Shown: positions 1 to 8,017 of the stretch, piece after piece
Numbering within the stretch: the stretch's first letter is position 1
Layout: each line of letters opens with the position of its first letter
Assembly (NCBI GenBank): GCA_030830725.1
Contig: JAURMN010000166.1
Location: forward strand, 1 to 22,375
DNA length: 22,375 bases
From: Balneolales bacterium
Lineage (GTDB): Bacteria > Bacteroidota > Rhodothermia > Balneolales > Balneolaceae
Direction of reading: 5' to 3'
Made by a program: the position numbers and the translations under genes
The notes under the pieces: generated by a model
Seen by the model: the letters and a program-made list of their open reading frames with translations, nothing else
What the model was told of the DNA's origin: nothing
Databases searched by the model: none

Positions 1-1132
1 ATGAAAACAGAAAAACGGACATCAATGCTGCCATCATGGGTTGGCGTGCACCCAGTCCTGCATAATTTTCTACCTCTGTGAAATCAAGACCTTTATTACG
101 CTCGAAATAGGCAATAACACCAAAGGCCCCCACATTCATCAAACTATAAGCAAACAAATAGTAAAGCATTGCAGAGATCCCCTGATCACTACCGGAAGCC
201 AATCCCACCAGAAGATATCCGGCATGCGCAATGCTGGAATATGCCAACATTCGTTTGACATTATTCTGAGTCAAGGCCACAAGATTACCGACTATCATGG
301 TCAGGATTGCAATAATCTGTAAGACTTCCTGGCTACGAGCAATCTCATTTTCTCCACCAAAAATACGCATCACAACAATGATCATTGAAATGAAAGCAGC
401 TGTTTTTGAAGCCGTAGACATGTAGCCGGTCAGTGTGGTTGGAGTCCCCTGATAGACATCCGGAGTCCACATATGAAACGGTACTGCTGAAATCTTAAAA
501 AAGAACCCCGTTAAAAGTAATGCTCCACCTGCCAGGTACAGCAGTGAAGGCTCTGCCATTGTGGCAATAACATCGAGGTACATTGATCCGGTGGCTCCAT
601 AAAGTAATGCAATTCCATATAAGAGAAACCCGGTAGAAAATGCACCTAAAAGGAAATATTTAAGAGCAGCTTCGGCTCCTTTTTTTTCATTTTTGAAGAA
701 GCCTGCCATCACATACAAACAGATTGACATGGTTTCTAATCCCACAAATAGAACAACAAGGTGGTTTGCGGTTGCCAGAGAAATCATCCCGGTTGTAGCA
801 AATAAAATCATGGCATACAGCTCGGATGTAAGTAACCCCGACTGTTTCAAATAGTCGTCAGTCATCATTACCGAGAAAAATGAAGCAAACAAGATCACAG
901 CGGTTCCAAAAGAAGCGATACCCCCAAAGAGAACCATCCCACCAAATGAAGTAACCAACGGTTCAAACAGGGATGGAACTGCAGAGCCAAAGGCTGATGC
1001 AAGAACCAGCAGAGTGACCAGAAATGATGTCCGTTCTGAGGCCTTAAAGGCAGCCATCATCATGACCAGCAATCCACCGACTGCAGTGATAATTCCAGGA
1101 ATAAATGTCAACAGATCAGCAGGCGTATCCAT
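1..1132 (-). CDS. nuoN: NADH-quinone oxidoreductase subunit N (3' end beyond window)
   Basis: This is one of the three antiporter-like membrane subunits of respiratory complex I, which couple NADH:quinone electron transfer to proton translocation. The start codon is the ATG read leftwards from 1132. About 377 codons are present and the C-terminus lies off the left edge; the family is usually about 450-500 residues. The translation begins MDTPADLLTFIPG and is strongly hydrophobic. The conserved charged residues are visible: a glutamate in VGLETMSICLY (about residue 133), a lysine in FFKISAVPFHMWTPD (about 213) and a lysine in STASKTAAF (about 243). The MLAYSSIAHAGY signature of the family follows. 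The gene starts 7 bases after the stop of the pterin dehydratase gene, so it is almost certainly in the nuoL-nuoM-pcd-nuoN transcript. Confidence 0.96.
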   Translation of the reverse strand, partial: MDTPADLLTFIPGIITAVGGLLVMMMAAFKASERTSFLVTLLVLASAFGSAVPSLFEPLVTSFGGMVLFGGIASFGTAVILFASFFSVMMTDDYLKQSGLLTSELYAMILFATTGMISLATANHLVVLFVGLETMSICLYVMAGFFKNEKKGAEAALKYFLLGAFSTGFLLYGIALLYGATGSMYLDVIATMAEPSLLYLAGGALLLTGFFFKISAVPFHMWTPDVYQGTPTTLTGYMSTASKTAAFISMIIVVMRIFGGENEIARSQEVLQIIAILTMIVGNLVALTQNNVKRMLAYSSIAHAGYLLVGLASGSDQGISAMLYYLFAYSLMNVGAFGVIAYFERNKGLDFTEVENYAGLGARQPMMAALMSVFLFS

Positions 1133-1139
1133 ACCTATT

Positions 1140-1427
1140 CTATTCTTTAGTTAACCCCGAGATGGCATTTGCCAGCTCTATATCTTTTTGGGTAATCTTG
1201 TTTCCAGCATCATGAGTAGAAAGTTGAAGTTCCACTCGATTATAAACATTGTGGATCACCGGGTGGTGGTGATACTTTTCTGCCAAAAAGGCCACAGCAG
1301 TCAAAAAACGGAAGGCTTCAATAAAATCACCAAACACAAATTGGGAAAGAAGTGAGTCCCCTTTCCTGCTCCAAAGTGGTAGGCTTTCCAGCGCGTTCGC
1401 AATTTGAACATCCGTTAAAGGCATCAT
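1140..1427 (-). CDS. Pterin-4a-carbinolamine dehydratase (4a-hydroxytetrahydrobiopterin dehydratase)
   Basis: This is a small soluble enzyme of 95 residues, the usual length of the family, which dehydrates 4a-hydroxytetrahydropterin to quinonoid dihydropterin during recycling of the cofactor of aromatic amino acid hydroxylases. The family motif is complete: EKYHHHP, then five residues, Tyr, nine residues, His (STHD), nine residues, Asp (QKD). It is therefore predicted to be catalytically competent. A longer frame is open up to 1496, but it would overlap nuoM by about 70 bases. The ATG at 1427 gives a 4-base ATGA overlap with the nuoM stop and a normal N-terminus (MMPLTDVQIANAL); the adjacent ATG at 1424 is an equal alternative. 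nuoN starts 7 bases after the stop. A pterin enzyme translationally coupled between two complex I subunits is unexpected. I recall a pcd homologue reported in the complex I genes of Rhodothermus marinus. The physiological role here is unknown. Confidence 0.93.
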   Translation of the reverse strand: MMPLTDVQIANALESLPLWSRKGDSLLSQFVFGDFIEAFRFLTAVAFLAEKYHHHPVIHNVYNRVELQLSTHDAGNKITQKDIELANAISGLTKE

Positions 1428-2971
1428 TTGGAGAGATCTTCTTGAAGTACCAACATTGCTTTTTCTTGAGAAGCTTCCAATGCAGACTGAACCCATTTCT
1501 CAGAGTACTGGGTAAAATCGGCAGAGCGGATTCCTATCCAAATCATAAAGATGACTAATGGAACCAAGAGGCCGATTTCTCTCCAATTTAAGTCTGTAAG
1601 TGCTTTGTTTTCATCCTTATCCAAGGGACCAAACATGACGCGCTGAAGCATCCATAGCATATAGACAGCGGCAAGAATCACTCCGGTTGCTGCGAGAATC
1701 GCGTATACAGGCTTTGCATAAAGTTCGGACTGAAAAGAACCAATCAAGATGAGAAACTCACCAATAAACCCATTCAAGCCAGGCAGCCCTATCGAAGCGA
1801 GAGTAGCGATCATAAACATCACGGCGAACACAGGGACTACTTTGGCTATCCCACCAAAATCCTTGATCTGACGAGAGTGACGACGATCATAGATCATTCC
1901 CACAATCAAGAACAATGCGCCAGTAGAAAGACCGTGATTAATCATTTGAATAATCGCTCCCTGAATTGCAATCGTATTCATCGCAAAAATTCCCAGAACT
2001 ACGAATCCAAGATGGCTTACCGATGAGTATGCGACCAATTTTTTTACATCTTTCTGCACCATTGCGACCAGAGCTCCGTAAATAACACCTATCACTGCTA
2101 AAATGGCCATCCAGGGCGCAAACTCCATAAAAGCATTCGGGAATACAGTAAGGTTCACTCTTACCAGACCGTAGGTTCCCATTTTTAACATGATGGCAGC
2201 CAACAGTACGGACCCAGCCGTTGGGGCCTCGGTGTGAGCGTATGGAAGCCAGGTATGAAACGGGAATAAGGGCACTTTGATACAAAATGCAAAAGCAAAT
2301 GCGAGGAATAACCAAAACTGAGTGGTCAGCCCTGGGATATAGGCTTCACCAGAAATGAATCTCCAATCGGAAGTAAATTCATAGATCCCTGTCGCAATTC
2401 CAGCATCATACCCTAGGTAGAGCAGACCAACTAACATTAGCAAAGACCCAACCAGTGTGTAGATAAAAAACTTTAGCGTGGCTTTGATACGATCAGACCC
2501 TCCCCAGATTCCAATAAGGAAATACATAGGGATAAGCGATAGCTCGAAAAAGATGTAGAATAACACCAAATCCAAGGATGCGAATACTCCAAGCGAAGCC
2601 GTCAGTAATAGCATCAACATGGAATAATAACCGGTAGTCTGTTTCTTGACAGATGTCCAACTGGATAAGACCACAATCGGTCCAAAAAGGGTAGTTAGCA
2701 TGAAAAGTAAAATGCTAAGCCCATCAAGCCCAATCAGATATTTGATATCCATTGATTCCAAAATGCGAGGGCCTTCGGTAAGGAATTGCGGAAGATTGGA
2801 GTTGGCGATGTCAAAGGAGAACAAAAGCGGAAGAGACAGAATAAATGTCGCACTTGTTGTCAGAAGAGCTGTCCACTTCACAGCAAGTTCGTTCCGAACT
2901 AATACCATAACGGCTAACCCGAAAAGAGGGAAAAAAATCGTGAGATTTAGTAAAAGTGTTGGATCCAGCAT
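1424..2971 (-). CDS. nuoM: NADH-quinone oxidoreductase subunit M
   Basis: This is an antiporter-like membrane subunit of complex I, 515 residues and full length for the family. The residues thought to form the proton path are all present. They are Glu143 in FFELSLIPMYFLIG, Lys232 in IKVPLFPFHTWLP, Lys263 in MLKMGTYGLVR and Glu405 in NGFIGEFLILIG (the glutamate that distinguishes NuoM from the lysine of NuoL and MrpD). The conserved QKDVKKLVAYSSVSHLG segment is also intact. The start ATG at 2971 lies 28 bases after the nuoL stop, and the stop overlaps the start of the pterin dehydratase gene, pointing to one operon. Confidence 0.97.
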   Translation of the reverse strand: MLDPTLLLNLTIFFPLFGLAVMVLVRNELAVKWTALLTTSATFILSLPLLFSFDIANSNLPQFLTEGPRILESMDIKYLIGLDGLSILLFMLTTLFGPIVVLSSWTSVKKQTTGYYSMLMLLLTASLGVFASLDLVLFYIFFELSLIPMYFLIGIWGGSDRIKATLKFFIYTLVGSLLMLVGLLYLGYDAGIATGIYEFTSDWRFISGEAYIPGLTTQFWLFLAFAFAFCIKVPLFPFHTWLPYAHTEAPTAGSVLLAAIMLKMGTYGLVRVNLTVFPNAFMEFAPWMAILAVIGVIYGALVAMVQKDVKKLVAYSSVSHLGFVVLGIFAMNTIAIQGAIIQMINHGLSTGALFLIVGMIYDRRHSRQIKDFGGIAKVVPVFAVMFMIATLASIGLPGLNGFIGEFLILIGSFQSELYAKPVYAILAATGVILAAVYMLWMLQRVMFGPLDKDENKALTDLNWREIGLLVPLVIFMIWIGIRSADFTQYSEKWVQSALEASQEKAMLVLQEDLSK

Positions 2972-2999
2972 GAAGATATCGGATAGCTTTAATACAGTT

Positions 3000-5021
3000 T
3001 TAGAAAATCATGAGGGCAATTACCAAAATCACCCCGATGATGAGGAAAAGTGCGTAATTAGTTGTAATTCCGGTATGAAATGCGCGAAGCACTCCTCCCG
3101 AAAAGCGGGTAAAACCACCAACAAAGTTCACGACACCGTCTACAACTTTCATATCAAAAACGGCCAAAAAGCGATCAGAGAATTTAACAATCGGATGCAC
3201 TACCAATCCTTCATAAAATTCATCTAATCGATATTTTTGAACCCATGTTTCATAAAGACCTCCGAAACGTGCACGAATTTTGGCGTCCGAAGCCTCCTGA
3301 TTATCTTTTCCATACATCCTCCAAGCAAGCGTTACTCCAGTAACAGCTATAAATACGGAGACACCCATTAAAATCCATTCTGCCGTATGAGAGAGTGAAA
3401 TTTTCATGTCCGCAGCAATTCCATAGAGCCAAGCGTGAAGGAGGTTAATGTGTGCAGGCTCATGGGTAAAGGTTTCGACGATAAAATTTGGAATCCCAAT
3501 CCACCCACCGGCGATGGAGAGAATTGCCAGAATCCACAACGGAAGTGTCATATTCCATGAACTTTCATGCAAGCCCGCTTCTGCTCCGGCTGCTTCTGGA
3601 TAACGATTCGGTAGTTTGAATGACCCGTGGAAGGTGGTGAGTGTGAGACGGAACATGTAGAACGCCGTTAAAAACGCCGTGATCATTCCTACTCCCCACA
3701 ATACATAGTACATAGCTCCAGCAAATTCAGTGCCTCCGGCATTAAAGGCATGCATCAAAACCTCATCTTTGGAGAAAAATCCGGCCAATGGCGGGATACC
3801 GGCGATGGCGATTGTTGCAATTAAGAAGGTTTTATATGTGGATGGCATATACGAACGAAGTCCACCCATATTGCGAATGTCCTGGGGATCAAAATGGACG
3901 TGCTTACCCTTGTGATGGAGGTGATGTTCAGCATGTTCCATAGCATGGATAACTGATCCGCTTCCAAGGAAGAGACAAGCCTTGAAGAAGGCATGTGTGA
4001 TCACATGAAACATAGCAGCGGTAAAACCACCTGCTCCGAGCGCCAAAAACATGTAACCTAATTGTGAAACCGTGGAATAGGCTAAAACTCTTTTTATATC
4101 ATTTTGGGTGATCGCAATTGTGGCGGCTACTATTGCCGTTAACGCTCCAATTACCGCAACTATCATCATAACTTCTGGGGAAAGCATATACAATGGGGAA
4201 AGTCTTGTAATCAAATAAATCCCCGATGTAACCATTGTTGCGGCGTGAATCAACGCAGATACAGAGGTAGGTCCCGCCATCGCATCCGGAAGCCATACAA
4301 AAAGTGGAATCTGAGCACTCTTCCCGGTAGCCCCAATAAAGAGGAGCAACCCAATCCAGAATAACTGATTTGAGTCAAATGTATTCAGTGAACCCAGAAT
4401 GTCATCAAACTGCAGACTTCCGATCTGTTGGAAAATCATGAAAACGGCGATCAAGAAAGCAAAATCACCGACACGATTGTAAATAAAGGCTTTTTTTGCT
4501 GCATCCGATTTGGCCATATCACTGTACCAGAATCCGATTAACAGGTAGGAACAGACCCCAACTCCCTCCCATCCCAGAAAAAGCAACATCATATTGTCGC
4601 CCATTACCAGGTTCAACATCGCAAAGATGAAGAGGTTTAAATAGGCAAAAAACTTCCAAAATCCCTCATCATGGGACATATAACCCATAGAATAAAGATG
4701 GATAAGGGATCCAACTCCGGTTACCACTAAAATCATGGTAAGGGAAAGTTGATCAATCCGATAGGCGATATCCAAGGATAAAGACCCGGTATCCATCCAA
4801 GTAAAAAGTGTTATGATCTGAGCAGGATCCCCAGCTTGAAAATTGTTAAATAATGCAATTCCACCCAGAAAAGGGAGAAATACCATCAAGGTAGCGAGTA
4901 TACCAATCCAGGTTTTTTGTTCTCTATAGGCAGGCAGAAATAGACCGAAAAGTCCATTTATCAGGAATCCGGCAAGCGGCAATCCAATGATGATTGGCGC
5001 CAGAACTTCAGCTGAAAGCAT
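3000..5021 (-). CDS. nuoL: NADH-quinone oxidoreductase subunit L
   Basis: This is the most distal antiporter-like subunit of complex I, 673 residues, which includes the C-terminal extension that carries the lateral helix in this family. Key residues visible: Glu152 in LGWEGVGVCSYLLIG, Lys234 in GKSAQIPLFVWLPDAM, His259 in SALIHAATMV and Lys418 in GFFSKDEVL. A cytoplasmic or periplasmic loop after SGSVIHAMEH is rich in histidine: eight His between residues 359 and 376. It is the first gene of the left nuo block. Upstream lies a 354-base divergent region shared with mrpE instead of the expected nuoK. The start ATG at 5021 has no clear Shine-Dalgarno sequence. Confidence 0.97.
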   Translation of the reverse strand: MLSAEVLAPIIIGLPLAGFLINGLFGLFLPAYREQKTWIGILATLMVFLPFLGGIALFNNFQAGDPAQIITLFTWMDTGSLSLDIAYRIDQLSLTMILVVTGVGSLIHLYSMGYMSHDEGFWKFFAYLNLFIFAMLNLVMGDNMMLLFLGWEGVGVCSYLLIGFWYSDMAKSDAAKKAFIYNRVGDFAFLIAVFMIFQQIGSLQFDDILGSLNTFDSNQLFWIGLLLFIGATGKSAQIPLFVWLPDAMAGPTSVSALIHAATMVTSGIYLITRLSPLYMLSPEVMMIVAVIGALTAIVAATIAITQNDIKRVLAYSTVSQLGYMFLALGAGGFTAAMFHVITHAFFKACLFLGSGSVIHAMEHAEHHLHHKGKHVHFDPQDIRNMGGLRSYMPSTYKTFLIATIAIAGIPPLAGFFSKDEVLMHAFNAGGTEFAGAMYYVLWGVGMITAFLTAFYMFRLTLTTFHGSFKLPNRYPEAAGAEAGLHESSWNMTLPLWILAILSIAGGWIGIPNFIVETFTHEPAHINLLHAWLYGIAADMKISLSHTAEWILMGVSVFIAVTGVTLAWRMYGKDNQEASDAKIRARFGGLYETWVQKYRLDEFYEGLVVHPIVKFSDRFLAVFDMKVVDGVVNFVGGFTRFSGGVLRAFHTGITTNYALFLIIGVILVIALMIF

Positions 5022-5375
5022 TCAACAAGGATTAAAGATTGATGATCACGAGGAAAACAACGTCTCAGATTACATATAAAACCGCGTCAAAGGTAGCCAA
5101 AAAAACATTCCGGACAAAGAAATGGAGGCTGTCTAATCCGCTGTTTCACTTTGTGTAACTACCTAAATAACAGCGTCTTTACGCGTTTTAAGTCAGATTT
5201 AAAGAATTTTTAAAGTCGATAAATATGAAAAATAGTCCGCATTTGAGTATACTTTGATTCACTCATTCACCGGTCTAACAATCGTGGGGATGGATCAGAG
5301 TTGATACCCTTAAATAAGGCAGGATTTCAGGCTATGATCACTCTAATTAATCTCGATCCTTTACTTTAATCGGTT
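5022..5375. promoter_or_regulatory. Divergent intergenic region between nuoL and mrpE
   Basis: This is 354 bases without a convincing ORF, separating two divergently read operons, so it should carry a promoter for each. It is AT-rich, especially 5195-5235. A weak sigma70-like candidate towards nuoL is TTGGCT (complement of 5095-5100), 16 bases, then TATATG (complement of 5073-5078). Towards mrpE, the stretch 5241-5257 contains a TTTG element followed by TATACTTTG, close to but not exactly the Bacteroidota -7 consensus. Neither is strong. No tRNA, riboswitch or terminator was recognised. Confidence 0.45.
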
Positions 5376-5927
5376 ATGAAATCGTACTCTATCTATCACT
5401 CTTTCGTACTCTTTGTAAGCCTCATGTTTTTCTGGCTCGTTATGAGTGGATATTTTGATGCTCTACACATTGGATTTGGGGTCATTAGTATAGGCACAGT
5501 GATGGTATTTTTTCATTCCATTAGGAGACATGCCTTCTTCGAAGAGGAAAAATCACCGCTAAAAAGCGTAAATCCTATTCGTTTTATCTCCTATGTGTTT
5601 TGGGTCATTTGGGAAATCTTTAAATCAGGTATTTTCGTTGCAAAAGTGATACTTAAACCCTCCATGCCCATTGAGCCGAGCATCTTGACTTTCAAAGCCG
5701 ATCTACCTGGTCCTTATGCCAAAATGTTACTTGGAAATTCAATTACTCTCACCCCAGGAACACTTACGGTAGATATCGAGGATGACCTCTTTACTGTGCA
5801 TGCCCTATCTCGAGAGACATATGCGGGCATTATCGATGATTCCATGCCGAAAAAGGTATTAAGTCTTTATTCGGATGAAAAGCGCCCGGTTATTTCGGAT
5901 GTGAAGATTACACACACAAATCTTTAA
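5376..5927 (+). CDS. mrpE: Mrp-type Na+/H+ antiporter subunit E (MbhA-like)
   Basis: This is a small membrane subunit of the multi-subunit Mrp cation/proton antiporter, 183 residues. Two or three hydrophobic segments occupy roughly the first 90 residues. The soluble C-terminal part carries the diagnostic MrpE signature LGNSITLTPGTLTVDI (about residues 119-134). It is the first gene of the 11-gene plus-strand cluster, divergent from nuoL. The start ATG at 5376 is the first in frame, and no good Shine-Dalgarno sequence is seen. MrpE leading F and G matches the order in archaeal Mbh/Mbs membrane modules, whereas in Bacillus mrpE follows mrpD. Confidence 0.94.
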   Translation: MKSYSIYHSFVLFVSLMFFWLVMSGYFDALHIGFGVISIGTVMVFFHSIRRHAFFEEEKSPLKSVNPIRFISYVFWVIWEIFKSGIFVAKVILKPSMPIEPSILTFKADLPGPYAKMLLGNSITLTPGTLTVDIEDDLFTVHALSRETYAGIIDDSMPKKVLSLYSDEKRPVISDVKITHTNL

Positions 5928-5967
5928 TCTGGCTTTCTATACACTGATCCGTATCCTTTAACTGATT

Positions 5968-6246
5968 ATGCACGACTTTTTTCTCTATAGCGCTGTGGTT
6001 TTGATGATCATTATTGCGATTCCCTTACTCAGAGTACTTAAGGGGCCTAGTGTGTTTGATCGGCTTCTTGGTGCAAATGCCATTGCCACCAAAACCATTG
6101 TGTTAATCACACTAATCGGTTTTCTTTTTGAACGAGTGGATATGTTTATTGATATCACACTCGCCTATGCTGCACTTGGATTTATCTCCTCATTGGCACT
6201 CGCGAAATACATCACCGTGAAACGTGTAGAAGTGGATCAGCCATGA
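5968..6246 (+). CDS. mrpF: Mrp-type Na+/H+ antiporter subunit F (MbhB-like)
   Basis: This is a 92-residue protein with three predicted membrane helices. The family core is RVLKGPSVFDRLLGANAIAT (residues about 22-41), including the conserved Gly-Pro-x-x-x-Asp-Arg. A second acidic helix, ERVDMFIDITLAYAALGF, follows. The gene starts 40 bases after mrpE and its TGA stop overlaps the mrpG start by 4 bases (ATGA), so the two are translationally coupled. Confidence 0.94.
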   Translation: MHDFFLYSAVVLMIIIAIPLLRVLKGPSVFDRLLGANAIATKTIVLITLIGFLFERVDMFIDITLAYAALGFISSLALAKYITVKRVEVDQP

Positions 6247-6626
6247 CAGTAGATGTGATTTCTTTTTTATCTATTCTTTTCATCCTGATTGGAATCTTTT
6301 TCATGTTTGTTGGAAGTCTTGGCGTAATTCGGCTGCCTGATTTCTACTCACGAACTCACGCGGCTAGTAAAACCGATACGTTAGGAATCCTTCTGGTTGT
6401 CTTTGGGCTCATCTTATTTGAAGGTGCCACAATCAACAGTATCAAACTGGCATTCATCCTGGTCTTTATCGCCCTTGCAAACCCTATCGGTTCGCATGCT
6501 CTGGCCAGAGCTGCACTTAAATCAGGGCTTCAGCCCGTATTATTTCGCCGCGAACAATCCCTTTCTAAGGACGATCAATCCGATGCCGCAGAGCGAAGTG
6601 CAAACGATTTAATTAGAGAGAAATAA
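6243..6626 (+). CDS. mrpG: Mrp-type Na+/H+ antiporter subunit G (MbhC-like)
   Basis: This is a 127-residue protein with three hydrophobic helices. The MrpG signature GVIRLPDFYSRTHAASKTDT lies at about residues 28-47, and a second conserved segment, LANPIGSHALARAA, follows the third helix. The hydrophilic C-terminal tail of about 25 charged residues is a modest extension. The start overlaps the mrpF stop by 4 bases, and the next gene begins 2 bases after the stop. Confidence 0.94.
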   Translation: MTVDVISFLSILFILIGIFFMFVGSLGVIRLPDFYSRTHAASKTDTLGILLVVFGLILFEGATINSIKLAFILVFIALANPIGSHALARAALKSGLQPVLFRREQSLSKDDQSDAAERSANDLIREK

Positions 6627-6628
6627 AC

Positions 6629-6874
6629 ATGTATTGGGAGTTTGAACTGATTTTATTTGTTTTTCTTCTGTTGGTAGGACTGGTAGCCCTTGAAGTAAAG
6701 GATCTGCTTGTATCGGTGGTTATGCTGTCAGCATTCAGTTTTACTATGGCCCTCATGTTTACTTCGATGGGCGCGGTGGACGTTGGATTTACGGAGGCCG
6801 TAGTTGGCGCCGGAGTAACCGGAATTCTTTTTTTAATTGCCCTCTATCAAACCACTCAAAAATCAAAAGATTGA
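6629..6874 (+). CDS. Stand-alone DUF4040 subunit (MbhD-like; part of MrpA elsewhere)
   Basis: This is an 81-residue protein of three hydrophobic helices. It matches the DUF4040 domain: in Bacillus Mrp this forms part of the large MrpA, while in archaeal Mbh/Mbs it is the separate subunit MbhD. The core ALEVKDLLVSVVMLSAFSFT and the acidic VDVGFTEAVVGAGVTG are present; the Glu in TEAVVGAG is the conserved charged residue of the domain. It starts 2 bases after mrpG, and its TGA stop overlaps a TTG start codon of the next gene. It cannot be a truncated MrpA because start and stop are clean and both flanking genes are coupled to it. Confidence 0.9.
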   Translation: MYWEFELILFVFLLLVGLVALEVKDLLVSVVMLSAFSFTMALMFTSMGAVDVGFTEAVVGAGVTGILFLIALYQTTQKSKD

Positions 6875-7200
6875 AAACTGCCAAAGCGCTTATCCTTATT
6901 GGCTTTGCCGGGCTGATGTTTTTTGCCACCGTAGACTTACCCACTCGAGGTGATGCCGATAGCGTCATGAACCAAGAGGTTAATGATAATGGGAATCCTG
7001 TGGCTGGGAACTACTATATCCAAAGCGCCTACAAAGACGCCAAAACTCCAAATATTGTTACGGTTGTACTTGGTGACTACCGAAGTATTGATACGCTTGG
7101 AGAACAAATCGTCGTTTTTACGGCCGGGTTAATTCTGGTTTTGATTTTAAGTGGTCACCGTAAAGAGCGTAAGGTTTCAAACCGAGAGGAGAATTCATGA
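6871..7200 (+). CDS. Stand-alone MbhE-like subunit (C-terminal MrpA domain elsewhere)
   Basis: This is a 109-residue protein with an N-terminal and a C-terminal hydrophobic helix around a soluble loop. It matches the MbhE / MrpA C-terminal domain: conserved NIVTVVLGDYRSIDTLGEQ followed by VVFTAGLILVLIL, and the loop segment YYIQSAY before it. The start is a TTG that overlaps the upstream TGA in TTGA. The next in-frame ATG, 15 codons in, would cut away most of the first helix, so TTG is preferred. The stop overlaps the mrpB start (ATGA). Together with the preceding gene it supplies the two domains that are fused at the end of MrpA in Bacillus. Confidence 0.88.
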   Translation: MKTAKALILIGFAGLMFFATVDLPTRGDADSVMNQEVNDNGNPVAGNYYIQSAYKDAKTPNIVTVVLGDYRSIDTLGEQIVVFTAGLILVLILSGHRKERKVSNREENS

Positions 7201-7640
7201 AAACCGGTAGTGAGAGCCCAATTATTGTACTGGGTGCAAGACTCTTAAGCCCCTTTATCATGCTCTTCGGATTGTACGTGATTTTTCACGGACATTATAG
7301 CCCCGGGGGTGGTTTTCAGGGTGGAGCCCTTTTAGCAGCCTCTGTCTTGTTAATGCGTGTAGCCAGTGGCACTCAGATCTCATCCTTAATGGTGAAAGAA
7401 AGTCTGACTACACCTTTAGGAGTTGTCGGAGTGTTGATTTATTTCGGTACGGGACTCCTAGCATTTCTAATGGGGGGTGATTTTCTGGATTATGGAGCAC
7501 TTCCGATTCCCGGATTATCTCCTGAGTATCTGCGCTATACTGGGATTTTGATCATTGAAATCGGAGTGGGTTTAGCCGTTATGATGGTGATGATTCTCTT
7601 GTATGATAAAATGGCTACAGGTGAAGAGGAGGTCGAATGA
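7197..7640 (+). CDS. mrpB: Mrp-type Na+/H+ antiporter subunit B (MnhB domain, MbhF-like)
   Basis: This is a 147-residue membrane protein of four helices. The MnhB signature YVIFHGHYSPGGGFQGGALL (about residues 23-42) is complete. The start ATG overlaps the previous stop by 4 bases and the stop overlaps the mrpC start, so the genes from the DUF4040 subunit through mrpD form one coupled string. Confidence 0.95.
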   Translation: MKTGSESPIIVLGARLLSPFIMLFGLYVIFHGHYSPGGGFQGGALLAASVLLMRVASGTQISSLMVKESLTTPLGVVGVLIYFGTGLLAFLMGGDFLDYGALPIPGLSPEYLRYTGILIIEIGVGLAVMMVMILLYDKMATGEEEVE

Positions 7641-8017
7641 TGGACTATCTAGTGGGACATTATGCATATTTCTTTACGGTTCTGATCATGTGCTTGGGGT
7701 TATACGGGCTCATGTTCAAAAAAAATCTGGTAAAAAAAGTGATTGGATTGTCCATTCTGCAAGTGGCAGTGATCCTTTTTTATGTTTCATTGGCCTCGAA
7801 GTGGGGAGCTACTGTACCAGTAAAATGGGCTGAAGTCCCGGTTACAGAAGTGGCAGCCTATTTGAATCCGCTTCCTCATACCCTGATGCTTACTGCTATT
7901 GTGGTTGGAGTGGCTACTCAGGGAGTGGCATTTGCCTTGATGATCGCCATTTGGAATCGTTACAAGACGCTAGATGAAGATGATCTGTTAGACAGAATAT
8001 CGGAGGACACTCCATGA
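7637..8017 (+). CDS. mrpC: Mrp-type Na+/H+ antiporter subunit C (NuoK-like, MbhG-like)
   Basis: This is a 126-residue, three-helix NuoK homologue. The family core KKVIGLSILQVAVILFYVSL (about residues 35-54) and LTAIVVGVATQGVAFALM are visible. The start lies in ATGATG: the first ATG (7637) overlaps the mrpB stop, and the second at 7640 would shorten it by one residue. The stop overlaps the mrpD start by 4 bases. Confidence 0.94.
   Translation: MMDYLVGHYAYFFTVLIMCLGLYGLMFKKNLVKKVIGLSILQVAVILFYVSLASKWGATVPVKWAEVPVTEVAAYLNPLPHTLMLTAIVVGVATQGVAFALMIAIWNRYKTLDEDDLLDRISEDTP

Noticed and set aside
41..322. Plus-strand 93-residue open frame at the left edge
   Set aside because: It is antisense to nuoN, which has unmistakable family motifs on the minus strand.
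1428..1496. Longer N-terminus for the pterin dehydratase
   Set aside because: The extra 23 residues overlap nuoM, are Ser/Arg-rich and outside the family's normal length; the overlapping ATGA start is more likely.
2646..3227. Plus-strand 193-residue open frame across nuoM/nuoL
   Set aside because: It is antisense to the two complex I genes, with a low-complexity basic composition unlike a real protein; a shadow frame.
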